DNA from: Collybia mongolica
Lineage: Eukaryota; Basidiomycota; Agaricomycetes; Agaricales; Clitocybaceae
Reading direction: 5' to 3'
NCBI GenBank assembly: GCA_013420905.1
Contig: JAAXNY010000009.1
Location: 2,294,001 to 2,358,000, forward strand
Length of the DNA stretch: 64,000 bases
Positions 35,966 through 47,927 of the stretch are shown here, one piece after another. The notes under the pieces were generated by a model. It made no database searches. It was not told the origin of the DNA and was given only the letters and a program-made list of their open reading frames with translations. Numbering within the stretch: the first letter of the stretch is position 1; each line of letters starts with the position of its first letter. Position numbers and translations under genes: made by a program.

Positions 35966-38689
35966 CTATGATTCGTACACACTGTCCATCTTATACATCG
36001 TCGTCCCAATACCCGGAGTTAAGTCCTTTCCGTACACTCGTTCCATCGGATACATTGTTGACTTGTTAGTGGGCGTTGCGGAAACAGCGGGTTTCGCATC
36101 AGGAGCCACAACTGCAGCAGGGGCGCTTGCCTTGGAGGCGATACTAGCAGCTCTGCCATCGGGGATCAAAATGAACTGTTTGACACCGTTAACTTCGCCA
36201 TCATATACGAAGTATCCCTTTCTCTCGAACTGCATGATATCGCCTTTCTTCAGGTCAGTGACATTGGCATCCGCGAGGGCCTCCTCTTTAAACTCGGTCA
36301 CAGGGGTAATGAAGTCTGCGACATCGTCGGTTTCCTCCAGTTTCTTCTTGGTAATGAGATAGTCGTAATCAACCAGTGTAACCGGCACAAGAGGGTTCTC
36401 GGAGGAGGGTGAAGCAAGCCAGGTTATCTTCTTCTTTGTCTTGCGGAAATCTCCCTTGAGGTTGAGCTCCATCTCAATCGCGCCCACTTTCCCGGAGGCA
36501 TCGATCGTTTTGGAACGAACAATAGCATTACCCCAATCCATGAGTGTAATCTAATGGCTTTTAGTTTGGAAGGACGAGAAGTGCGATTTTACATACTTCT
36601 TCCTGATCGTCAAACGAGATGGCATCTTCTTGCTCCACTATAATGGATGACGTATAGACAGTCTTTTTCTCACCAACCTCCTGGTTCTTTTTATGCTTCG
36701 GGAGCGACTTGATTTCCGGAGTAGTTGGGCCCCCCTTGATAGTAACTGGGACACTGAATTGGGCAGTTAGGTATTGATGCTTGTGAAAAAAAAGTTAGAC
36801 ATCCGACCTGTTGTCTTTCAGAATAGCCCAATGACGGGGTGCAATCGGATCGATGACCTTTTTGTTCAAAGACCAGATGGAATCCCACTCTAGAGACACA
36901 ACCGCCTGGGATGGTCCTTGAGACAGCATGAATTGTGTGAGGGCTTCTACGGTCATGCCACGACGACGAATACCTAATACAATCAGTCAGACAGGAGTTA
37001 AACGTATATGTGGAAACAATTACCGCGGACTGTTGGAAATCGGGGGTCATCCCAACCGCTCACAAGACCTTTCTCCACAAACCAATGAAGCTTGCGCTTG
37101 GAAAGGAGCGTATAGATGAAGTTAAGGCGACTTCCCTCGCGGTTATTATGGAGGATTATGATCATGAATGGTTACACACCTGAAGTCCCATATATTCACT
37201 TTCCGGAGTTCGAGTGCATTAATCATCCATTGGTATTGTGGGTTTCGATCACGATATTCGTTGGTCCTCAACGCATGAGTCACACCCTCGATAGAATCAA
37301 CAATGGGGCATGCGAAATCGTAGGTCGGGTAGACCTTCCATTTCTCACTAGGAAAAGTAAATTGCTTTGTGCCCGAAGAGGAGAAAGGTATATGTACCCA
37401 GTTCGGTGATGGGACAAGATATTACACCTGTAAATGACGGGATCGCGAAGGGCTTTATTGGGATCATCGACACTGATCTTGGCACGAATACACCAGCGAA
37501 GACCTTCAGTTGTGCCTGCCTTCATCTCATCAAAGCGCTTAAGGTTGTTCTCTATGGAGTCGTCACGGTGTATAGATGCGATGCCTTTAAAACGTTCATC
37601 TCGCATCTGCGAATTGATTGAGTGAATAGACTAATTTAATCAGATGTAACAAACCTGGAGCTGCTCAGTATCATCGGCGTATGCTTTCCCTGATTTAATG
37701 AGTTTGATGGCAAGATCGTACAGAGTATCGAAATAATCCGACGTATGCGTTATTATGTCTCCATGAATGTCAAGAAGTCGTAGATCCTCGAGGATCGTGT
37801 CTTCAAATTCCGTCTATTCACAGAGTCAGGGATTCGATTGAGATGAAACTAAAATCGCATACTGACTCGTTCCTTTGTAGGGTTCGTATCATCAAAGCGA
37901 ACAATTAATTTTCCATTGTACATTTTCGCGAAATACTGATTCAGGATGGCAGCTTTGGTGTGTCCGATGTGTAGGTAGCCAGAAGGCTCAGGGGGGAAGC
38001 GGGTAACAACCTGGCCATCCTTTGCATTTTGAAGCCCGAGAGCGAAGCCTGCTGCAGTCTTGTTCGACCGAGCTTTAGTCGCCTTGGCAGCTGTAAGGTC
38101 GGCAAGTGCAAGCTGGGTCTCCTTTAGAGACTCGAGATGTGCGAACCATCGAAGAAGGTGAGGGTGTTGGTTGTTTTTTAGAAGTCCAAGTATCTTGATG
38201 CTTCCTGTGGTTGAATGTTAATTGACTGACTCATCTTTCTAGCTCCCTTTTTATTGACCTTTTAGTGCACCCCATATGATCCAGTCTGCCGCTGTGATTT
38301 CATGTCCAACCAGGAAGGTTCGGAATGACAGATAATCATCGAGAGAGTCCAAAGCCGCCACCGTTTCAGGGAACGCTGTCACGTTCTGCAATGTTTTGGC
38401 AAGGGCGAAAAAAGACGGCGTCTGGTGTGGATCGGTAAATGGTGACGATTTCGTTCAGTAACGCGTCAGGTAGCCGAACCTTTGAACTGTCTTCAGAGAG
38501 TCCACCTTCCTTGGCCAAAGCTTTAACGACGTCTTCCTCTGATGTGATCGTGGTTCCGTTAAGCGTCAAAGAAATTCCCGAGGTGGTCTCATCAAATACG
38601 ACTTCGGCTTTTCCAGTGTAAGCTGCGATGGCGATCACAGCGAACGGAAAAGGCGACTGTTTTGAAGATACGGTAAGGGTGGCGGACAT
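35966..38689 (-). CDS. GUS1: Glutamyl-tRNA synthetase, cytosolic
   Basis: Charges tRNA-Glu in the cytosol. Ten exons: 38480-38689, 38259-38421, 37867-38204, 37655-37813, 37398-37606, 37180-37347, 37024-37130, 36808-36973, 36597-36753, 35966-36550; 753 aa. The N-terminus is a GST-like fold ([28 protein letters not shown]) used by the yeast enzyme to bind Arc1p. Class I signatures: [18 protein letters not shown] (HIGH motif), [10 protein letters not shown], and the KMSKS equivalent LLSKRKL. The beta-barrel anticodon domain follows, to [15 protein letters not shown] 50-residue Ala/Pro-rich tail is extra. The gene is divergent from LEU4, 228 bp apart. Confidence 0.95.
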
Positions 38690-38917
38690 AAAGAAATACG
38701 AACAGGGCAAACTCGAAGATGAGATATGATGAGCAGCCGCTAAGATATCGATTTCGGACTGAAGCTATTCATTCGGCCGAAACAGATCATCGATGATCGA
38801 ATAGTATTTTTGTTGCCCTCAAAAATGAGTCACGGTTTGGTTAAAAAAGACATCCTGAAATGAACGACATGATCAAAAATTCCCCTTTCATCTTCTCCAC
38901 ATTATTACGCGTACAGC
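38690..38917. promoter_or_regulatory. Bidirectional promoter region GUS1/LEU4
   Basis: 228 bp separate the two ATGs of divergent amino-acid-related genes, so control elements of both must lie here. A repeated ATCGATGATCGA-like palindrome is near 38790, and a CT-rich patch is just upstream of LEU4. No named binding site is assigned. Confidence 0.5.
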
Positions 38918-41514
38918 ATGCCCATGCTGTGAGTTTTATCTGGAACTGATTTTTGATTCAGTCATCTTATTCTTCTGCCCAAGTGGTGAGCCCATCCGAA
39001 AGTACAAGCCGTACACTCCAATCAACCTGAAGGATCGACAATGGCCATCTCAGACGTTCTCGAAAGCGCCCATATGGTTGTCCACCGATCTGCGAGATGG
39101 AAACCAAGCTCTTGCCAACCCGATGACTATTGAGCAGAAGACGACTTTCTTCAGACAGCTGGTGAAATGTGGCGTTAAGCAAATTGAGGTTGCATATCCT
39201 GCAGCGAGCGACACCGATTTCCAATTTGTTCGTGGTCTCATTGAAAACAATGAGGTTCCTGACGATGTGTGGGTGCAGGTTAGTCCTTCCGTGACTTCTT
39301 GAACTTCAGCAGCGGTCTGTGTTGAACGTATGTTGAGCAAGGTCTTGACTCCTGCCCGGGAAGACTTAATCAGGCGCACTATTGACTCGGTCGCGGGTGC
39401 AAAGCGCGCCATTCTACATATGTATAACGCAACATCCCCCACTTTCCGAGATATCGTCTTCCGCAATTCTAAAGAAGCTACCATTGAGCTCGCTGTCAAG
39501 CACACCAAACTCGCACGACAGCTAACTGAGGAATGTACTGCGAAGTTCGGCACCCATTTCGTCTACGAATACAGCCCGGAAACCTTCACGCAAACCGAGC
39601 CCGACTTTGCTTTGGAAATCTGCGAAGCAGTTAAAGCGGCTTGGGGAAAAGCAGGAACAGGTGAAGATCGCATTATCTTCAACTTGCCATCCACGGTGGA
39701 GATCGCACCTCCGAATCATTACGCTGATCAGGTGAGCGGTTGAACAATTTCCTCTGTGTCTTGCTAACAACTCACATAGATCGAGAACTTCTGCCGCAAC
39801 ATCTCTGAACGAGAGAAAGTCATTGTAAGTCTGCACCCACACAATGACAGAGGTATGTCTTTTCGTATCAATAAATATACCGCTATTTCTTATTGTATCA
39901 CTCAATACAGGCACTGGCATTGCATCTGCTGAGCTTGGCGTCCTTGCTGGGGGTGATCGAATCGAGGGTTGCTTGTTTGGAAATGGGGAACGCACGGGGA
40001 ACGTAGATCTCGTGAACCTGGCCCTTAACCTATATACACAAGGCATTCATCCTGGCCTGGACTTTTCCGATATCCAGAGTGTGATCGACGTCGTCACACA
40101 ATGCAATGACCTTCCCGTTCACCCTCGACACCCATATGCAGGAGAACTTGTGTTTACTGCATTTTCCGGATCGCATCAAGACGCCATCAAAAAAGGATTT
40201 GAAGCACAAAAGATCAGGAATACTGCTGCAGCGGCGAAAGGCGAACCCCAATATTGGAACATTCCTTACCTTCCCATTGACCCAGCAGATCTTGGTCAAA
40301 ATTACGAAGCTGTCATCCGTGTCAACTCGCAATCCGGCAAGGGTGGTATTGCATATCTTGTCAAACAGCACCTGCATTTGGACCTCCCACGAAAACTCCA
40401 GATTGCTTTCTACCAGGTTATTCAGGCAATATCGGATCGCGAAGCTCGAGAGATGATGGTCGACGACATTACTTCTGCTTTTAGGGAGACATATCACTTT
40501 GGGGGTCCTAAATATAAGGGCAGATTGACCCTTCGAAATTACAAGATATCGTCGGAGCCTGTCGACGACCCATCAGAAATCTCAGGAGACGATGTTGCCG
40601 ATGAGCGTCGACGGTTTGATGGTACTTTATCAGTCGATGGAGTATATCGTGTTGTTCGGGGTGATGGCAACGGACCTCTGTCTGCCCTCCTTGACGCGCT
40701 TCGAACGCACCTCGACATTGACCTCACTATTCGTGAATATTCTGAACACGCCATCAATGAAGGCAAGGATTCGAAGGCTGCATCATATGTTGAACTCGTT
40801 CCGGCTGGCGGACGGAAGTCAACCGCTTCATGGTGGGGTGTTGGAGTCGACTCAGACATTGCTGGTTCGGGTCTTCGGGCTCTCCTCAGCGCTGTCAACA
40901 ATGCAATCGGCGACCGCGCTTTACCGGAACTGAAACTAAGTGTCGGATTCAATGCACGCTCAGGCCAGGCCGATGTATCGAGTGCCATAGTCAACTCTTT
41001 GGGGCTGGAGATGCCTAGGCGTCTCCAATCAGCATTCTTCGAGGTTGTACAACGATCGGCCCGGGACGTTGGCGGGGAGATCTCATACGGCGCTATCACG
41101 GAGCTATTCCAAAATACATACAACTTCAACACCAGCGGTGCGACCTCTGGGAAGATCTCTATGAATTCGTTCAAGCTCGAGCACGTTAACGAAATCAGAC
41201 GCGAGCTTGTTGGAGAGTTCGTCTTCTCGGGCGAAGTCCGGAATATCAAAGGAGGAGGAAATGGACCCCTTTCGGCTGTTCTGGACGCCCTTCATTCACA
41301 AATCACGGGGACGCTATCTATTAGGGAATATTCTGAGCACTCCGTGGGTGAGGGCACGGAAGTGATTGCTGCTTCTTATGTTGAACTGGTGTATGACGTT
41401 GCTGGAGCGAAGAAGAAGAGCGCGTGGGGAGTTTCCACGGACACGGATATCACTGCGTCGGGTCTGAAGGCAGTATTAAGTGCAGCAAGTGGGCTGGGAA
41501 TTAGCCTGAAGTAA
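38918..41514 (+). CDS. LEU4: 2-isopropylmalate synthase with apparently doubled regulatory region
   Basis: First committed enzyme of leucine synthesis: acetyl-CoA plus 2-oxoisovalerate to 2-isopropylmalate, leucine-inhibited. Five exons: 38918-38928, 38984-39278, 39342-39731, 39780-39852, 39911-41514; 790 aa, against roughly 600-650 in yeast enzymes. Catalytic TIM barrel: [11 protein letters not shown] and the metal-site HPHNDRGTGIA region with [12 protein letters not shown]. The C-terminal part contains two related LeuA-dimer-like units: [12 protein letters not shown] with [11 protein letters not shown] (about 40660-40770), and [12 protein letters not shown] with [11 protein letters not shown] (about 41260-41360). 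Each ends in a DxDI(A/T)xSGL(R/K)A(L/V)LSA helix. The first exon encodes only MPML minus one base and is set by the conserved [13 protein letters not shown] that follows. Confidence 0.92.
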
Positions 41515-41741
41515 AATGTAAACAAAGAATATACTGTATTCCTATATTGTACCAATCATGAACACGCTGCGGTTCAACGTTTAACTTTGAACGGCCCTAA
41601 AGCGAGACGGGAAGTTGGAGACGCGTGTCTCCTCACATTGTTCACGTGACTCAACACGTTCTTGGACTCAGACCAAGAGGCTCAACTGGGGGGTCTGAGG
41701 CGGAAAGACGCCCAAACCAAATCTTGTCTTTTATACACAAC
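41515..41741. other. Spacer between LEU4 and ATG9
   Basis: 227 bp between same-strand genes. No ATG-initiated conserved sequence is present; upstream in-frame readings of ATG9 start with non-ATG codons. Confidence 0.5.
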
Positions 41742-44700
41742 ATGCCCGAGAGATCTGGGCGTTCCTCCCGAAACCTGTCGAGTTCAAGATCACTCCAGGC
41801 ATCACAATCCATGTTTGCCTCGGGGCCATCAAGTTCGCGTCCATTTCTCAACATGCTCAACCCGATGAGTAGACACCACCAAGGGTACTCACAAGCAAAC
41901 CAATCATTGCTTGAAGAAGACGAGGATAGGAGTAGCGGGGATGAGGAGACTCGTAGGGATTTGGAAACAGGCCAGAGTCGAAGCACAATCTTCCAGAGCA
42001 CTATGACTCTCGACAAGTCGAGATCAAAGGGAAAGCGGAAAGTCTCGTGGGATGCCGGTACCTCGGAAATGAATGTCCTACGACCGAATATACACCAGGA
42101 AGATAAGATACACGAACCGGAATCATCAGACGACGAGGTCCCTCAGAGTTTCATGATCGAAGCCGCGGCCACGCACAAGCCTGCACCGTCGAGGGGGGAG
42201 GTTAAGGATGACATTGGGGGAGGGAGGACACAACCGCTGTATTCTGTCACTGGGAGGAAATTACCTCCCATACTACCCACTACTGCTGGCCAAGAACTAC
42301 CACCGTCCGTGTCCATACCACCGAGACCGTCAGAGGTTGATCCTGATGCAGACGCTGAAAGAACACCCCGTAATACAGTTCCTGGTACAAGATATAACGA
42401 ACCGCTGAACGATTATAACCGACGCTCGAAGCCCATGCGAGGGCTAGACGAATACGAGAAAGCTTTATGGAACTGGGTAAACGTGTACAACCTGGATGCA
42501 TTCTTGCAAGAAGTCTACTATTATTATGAAGGGAAGGGGTTATATAGCATCGCTCTGTCAAGGGGCCTCAATCTCCTGTTCGTCTTTCACTTTCATTCGA
42601 CGATCAAAAACTGAATTGTGACTTCCCAATTACAGCACAGTTGGATTTGTCATTGGTTTCTCTACATTTCTACTTGGGTGTATCGATTACTCCCATATCC
42701 GACATGAGAAGACCTCGCAGCTCTCACATGTCATCGTCAAACATTGTGTCTCAAGGTAATGTTCAACATACGGGAGTCGACATGGAGTCTAATGATTTAT
42801 TAGGTTCTCTGGATTCACGCTCTTATTCTTTATATTATTCACAGCTTTCTACATTTGGCAAATCGTTACCTTTGTCCTGGGCATTCAGCGCCTGGTCGAC
42901 ATGTACAACTTCTATACACATTTACTGAAGGTCCCAGACGTGAGTTTTTTGTTCAACTTATCACTATGATCATTCTGACAGTTTCAGGCCGACATACAAA
43001 CTATCTCTTGGCCGGAAATTGTTCGACGTATCGGTTTGATTCGGGAGGAAAATCCACTTACTGCTGTGTCCTCGAAGAATGCACGCAACACAAATGATAC
43101 CACCACAGCTAAGCTTGATGCCCATGACATTGCAAACAGAATAATGCGACAAGAGAACTATTTAATTGCCTTGTTCAACAAAGAATTACTCGACTTGCGT
43201 GTGCCATTGCCGCCAGCGTTGAGACGCTTCGTGACAGAGGAGGAGGGGAAAGGAAAGATGCTTACCCAAGCGCTAGAATGGAATTTAAGATTTTGCCTAA
43301 TGGAATACCTGTTTGACGAACATGGACGGGTCCGAAAAGTATTCTTGAAGTCGAAGAACAGAGTAGCATTAATAGAAGGGTATGAACGGAACTTCTTTGC
43401 TCTACGTTGCTAACCCTACGCCTACCATCTATTTCCATAGACTCAGACGACGATTTATCTTTATGGGTATCCTCAATGCTATTTTCGCACCATTTATTGT
43501 GCTTTACCTTCTCATGTACTCTTTCTTTCGGTATTTCGAGGTTAGTACATGTCATACCCTCTGCTTCCTGGCTAACGTACTCGAAAACAGGAATACCACA
43601 AGGATCCGTCTTCAATTGGAGGCCGTAGATACACGTCATTTGCTCGTTGGAAATTCAGGGAGTTCAATGAATTGCCTCACTTTTTCGTCAGGCGGCTTGA
43701 TGAAAGCTATCCTTTGTCAAGCATGTACATCGGTCAGTTTCCCAATGAGAAGGTAGCACTGATAATGCGGTAAGTAATCCCTGCAGACCCCCTCCCTAAG
43801 TAGCGGTCTTCATAAGATTTCATAGATTTGTCGCCTTCATCGCAGGCTCCTTCGCTGCGGTTCTCGTCCTAGCAGCGGTGTTGGATCCCCACTTTGAAGT
43901 TTCGCAAGATCGCACTGTGGTATTCTACCTAGGAATATTTGGTGCCATACTCGCTGTAGCCCGAGGCATGATACCTGAAGAGAACCGAGTCTTCGACCCC
44001 GAGATGCTCATGACGGAGGTGATCGCCTATACGCATTATATGCCTGACGAATGGAAAGAGCAACTTCATAGTAAGAAAGTGATTGTTTCCCTTTCTTGAA
44101 CATGAGTGGTGGTACTCAATTTGATCTTCTGAACTCAGGTTCATGAAGAATTTGGACAATTATTCGCTATGAAGATTTTAATTTTCGTTCAAGAGGTTGT
44201 CTCTGTAGTCTTGACCCCTTTTGTTCTATGGTTCTCCCTGCCCACATGTGCACCCGCGATCATCGACTTTTTCCGTGAATTCTCAGTTCATGTCGATGGC
44301 AGAGGATACGTCTGTAGTTTTGCCGAATTCAATTTTGAGAGGCATGGAAATGTCAAGGTTCGTCCAATCAAAATGCTTGACCAAATTCCAACTCATGTTC
44401 CACAGTTTGGCGCTCCTACGCAAACTAAAGACAAGAAAATGATTTCGAACGAGGGCAAGATGGAGAAAAGCTTCCTGAATTTCAAGGTGAGAATTTCCCT
44501 CCTTGCTGTATGTTCGTGCTAATGAGTTACCTGGAAGGCTACCAATCCTGATTGGAACCCGTCTGATCCGTCCGGCTCCCTATACCTCAGTCGAATGGCG
44601 GACTTTGGCATAGCTACCCATATGCATGCATTTGGCCGTCGTCGAGCAGCAGCTAATTTAGAAGCTACGGTGCACTTCGCGGGCGAAACAAAAGGCGAAG

Positions 44701-45125
44701 GATCCATCGTGGACAAGTCTCAGACATATGATCGGGCTTTGCGTCAGAGTCAGCATGCAGCTACCAGAAGGAGGGTTCCTGGAGGAAGTACCATGGGCAT
44801 GTCAGGTTTGGGCCCCGGACCATCCAGTTCTTCCATCTTTGGCGGCTACTCCACCGCACAGACGGTCGTACTCGGGGATTCTCAGGGAAGTGTGCACAAA
44901 ACCCCCCCTCTCGCCTCTCAGAATTCGGGGTTGGAGACATCGATACCTGCTGAAGAATTGGAATTGGACGGCGGACTTGGGGAATCATATGTTGACGGAG
45001 GGAAACGATCGAAACCCTATGGTTATGGAGACGCGGATGAAGAGGACGGAATGATGGATGGCGGCGTCCTGGGGTTGTTAGCCCAGATTTACGGGAGGAA
45101 GGACGGTGCTGCTGGCGTTTTATGA
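41742..45125 (+). CDS. ATG9: Autophagy protein Atg9 (phospholipid scramblase)
   Basis: Multispanning membrane protein on vesicles that seed the phagophore. Ten exons: 41742-42577, 42636-42755, 42804-42939, 42988-43379, 43441-43540, 43591-43769, 43826-44078, 44139-44357, 44406-44486, 44538-45125; 967 aa. A long disordered Ser/acidic N-terminus leads to the family core: [20 protein letters not shown], a membrane segment starting [11 protein letters not shown], a second hydrophobic segment [87 protein letters not shown], and [13 protein letters not shown]. The C-terminal region is Gly/Ser-rich and acidic. The frame stays open over every junction. Confidence 0.95.
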
Positions 45126-45353
45126 GAATTTTAATCTATGTTGCTCGCGTATCTACTCTGTTTAATTTCACATAGATACTAGCATTTTCTGACGATTTGG
45201 GTATGTTTCAGGCTTTCGGCAAAGGGCGGGGGAGCGTATCCTCTGAACTTAGACCGGGTCCTCGACGGAGTTTAAGACCCGTACGACTCGCTGCTTTCTC
45301 ATAATATATTTTATTTGGCAATGATTGCTTCGTGCTGGAGTGAAAAAGCTAGT

Positions 45354-46083
45354 TTACTGTAAATATGGACCTGAGATTGCTGGCCAGGGCGCAGGCGCAT
45401 ACCAGCAATAACCACAGCTGCAAGCGAAGGATCCTGATCCATGATGATCACAACCCCAATTCATGCCCGCATGGGTACCACAACACGTCCATCGAAAGGC
45501 TTGTGGCCAATAGTCGAATAACCTCTCCTCGTCGCTATTGGATTCATGTTCGAATTTCTTTCGGAGGTCGTCGGCTCCGTCGATGTTGTGACGACCTTGA
45601 TATATTGCGCTTTCTCCTCAGGTGCATTCCAAGTAATTAGTTCCAGCTTCCTTTCGTGTTCATGGCCATCTTGGCACATGCGATGCTTATCATATCAGGC
45701 CCTTGGTGGTTTGCATGCGCGTTTGTGTTCTTTCCAGCCATCCTTTTGGTATTGGGGCCCTGCACGAAAGTGGGTCAGATATCGTTCAAAATGGGTATAA
45801 ATCTGTCATCTACCGTAGTGTGGACGGGTTTTGCACTTGCCGTAGCGTAGGACTGGTTTCCCAGTTTCTTTCTCGGTTTTAAGGCATATCGCGCAAGCAG
45901 ACGTCCCGTAGGAAGTGGGTATGATGCCTGATTTGCCTGACAAAAACAGAAGGTAGGCGCGCGCCAGACGCGAGATATTGAGGAGCATGTATACATTGTA
46001 AGTATCTGATTAGAAAATTTGCTTATGTTTTTGCCTGCAGCGTCTTGGTGGTCATTGGTCATTACCAGGTATTTAGTTGACAT
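45354..46083 (-). pseudogene. Decayed MYND-like gene, copy A
   Basis: Segments read in order on the minus strand: CAICLKTEKETG and YGKCKTRPHY, then after an intron QKDGWKEHKRACKPP (MYND-finger plan), then KLELITWNAPEEK, DGADDLRKKFEHE, LFDYWPQAFRWTCCGTHAG and MNWGCDHHG. Lesions: a TGA just after CKPPRA, a frameshift between the KVV and DGADD segments, and loss of two finger cysteines (YG for YC, QYQ for ECQ). It shares the same order with copy B 300 bp upstream on the minus strand. The C-terminal W-T-C-C-G-T motif may be a second metal site; the family name is unknown to me. Confidence 0.6.
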
Positions 46084-46256
46084 GGGAAAATATGTTTAGA
46101 ATCCCCTTCGAGTCCGTGGATCAGGCCCACGAAGCAAATTTAGTCCCATACGGCTGGTATTTTGTTCATGTAGATGTGGTCGGGCAATCGCCGTCCAGAT
46201 CTGTAATAACGGACGCGTCTGGTAGTGTATACTAAGTGGGCACATACCCGCAATAA

Positions 46257-46770
46257 TCACAAGTGCAAGCAAGCCTTCGGATCAGAGCCATGATCGCACC
46301 CCCAATCCATACCCGCGTCGGTACCACAACAGGTTCACCTGGATGCTTGCGGCCAATACTCGTACAACTTTGCTTCATCGCCCACGAACTCTTCTTCAAA
46401 CCTCTTTCGCATATCGTCAGCCTCTTCGACCACGACCTTTCCCCAGCCCTTCTCCATGCCTTCGTCCACGGATTTCCTAGTGATGAGCTTAAGCTTCCCC
46501 TCCTGCTTATTGCTATCCTGGGTACTTTCAGTGCCTGTTGTACCATGTTCTATCTTGGCAAGTTTGTTTTGTGGCACGGCCATTCGGCAGTTTGGCACTG
46601 GCGACCTATGTCAAGCATCAAATTCTAACAGAAGTGAAGTGTACTTCGAGCCAAGAGCTTACTAAAGTAGAAACGCGGTTTGCATTTGGAATGTAACTTA
46701 ACTCCCGCACGGAGTTGTTTGCTGTATTTTCTGCGGAGGTCGCAGGGGGACATCTTCAACAACGCGGCCA
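46257..46770 (-). pseudogene. Decayed MYND-like gene, copy B
   Basis: Parallel of copy A: KLHSKCKPRFYFS joins RQCQTAEWPCHKTN across an intron, then after a frameshift KLKLITRKSVDEG, EEADDMRKRFEEE, KLYEYWPQASR, a TGA where copy A has TGG (Trp), then TCCGTDAGMDWGCDHGSD and a stop. The matching order and wording show that A and B come from one duplicated gene. The lesions differ between copies, so they decayed separately. Confidence 0.6.
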
Positions 46771-47927
46771 GACTTCAAATGACAGTTGGTCACACCTCTA
46801 TGTCTTTCGGAGTCCGCACTCCTTACTCGCACATCACCACGTTAATCCCTACAACTCCCATCCAAATCCGTGTCCCGCGAAACCCGTGAAAATTAATCAG
46901 GAGGGATTGGGGCCAATGCAGGATTATCGAAGAGGTTGTGGATTGCTACTCTTCTGAAGCTATTCAATATGGTCGAACTTGGAAGGCCACCCATCAACAG
47001 GTTGGACATTATGACACATCCACGTTTTAGCGAGTAGATTATAGATCTCGAGGAATCCGCCCAATTGGCAATCAAACACTCACAACCCCCAGAATTGTAC
47101 CTCACCGCCTTGCGCCATCGGATCTATCTATCACAGTTTATGTGACTGATATGAGCAGGGCTGACGACACACGGATGTAAGACACACCCTCTTAAAAGCA
47201 ACGGAATATCTTTCGTTCCCTTGTCCGAATCAGATATACTAAATTGGGTGCACCAAAAACATCATATCGGAAAGCTCTGGCAACGTATTATTATACCGTC
47301 CTTATTTACGGTATTAACTCTCTAAACCTGGATTTGGCTGGGGACACACTAGATACAAACGAATGATCAATAACGTGTAAGAATGTGGTGAAGTATTACA
47401 TGAAGAAACGCACGTCGCTTGATTCAAGGTCCACCTGAGTCCTAAGAGATGTCACGAAAGGTCAATACTATAGCACTCGGGCGTATAAAGCCCAAGTCTC
47501 TGAGGCTTCTATAGTTGGAAGATCCGCTGCCGAAACCTGGGCTTATCTGTCAGGGTTAATATAACGATGTGTTAGCCACATCCAACGCTTTTGGTTGTTA
47601 GTAAATTGCTCGACAAAGAATAAAGATATTCCCCGGCCTTTGGGTATTTTAGAAAGATACCTGACAGTGGTATCAATAGGCAATTTCAAGGTGTCTGGTG
47701 ACTCAGGTACAAATATCACCGCCATATCAGCAATGAAACAGACTTAAATCAAAGGAACGAAGCTTGGGTAGTTGAGCAGGACATAGAGATCATTTCACTG
47801 CAAAGAGAAAGGACAAGGTATGGAATTAGTCTGTGGTGCGGTAAGTGGATATGGATGAAAGCAGAGCATGAACGGAAAGCAATTGCAGAATGGATGACTT
47901 GGAGACCAGGAAATGGGATGGGAGGAG
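46771..47927. other. Intergenic region
   Basis: About 1.15 kb downstream of the IRS4-like gene and upstream of the MYND relics. I see no coding frame with support. It may contain a decayed 5' part of copy B. Confidence 0.45.

Noticed and set aside
40539..41249. 236-residue open frame antisense to LEU4
   Set aside because: Mirror of the long LEU4 exon; Arg/Ser/Pro-rich shadow with no family resemblance.
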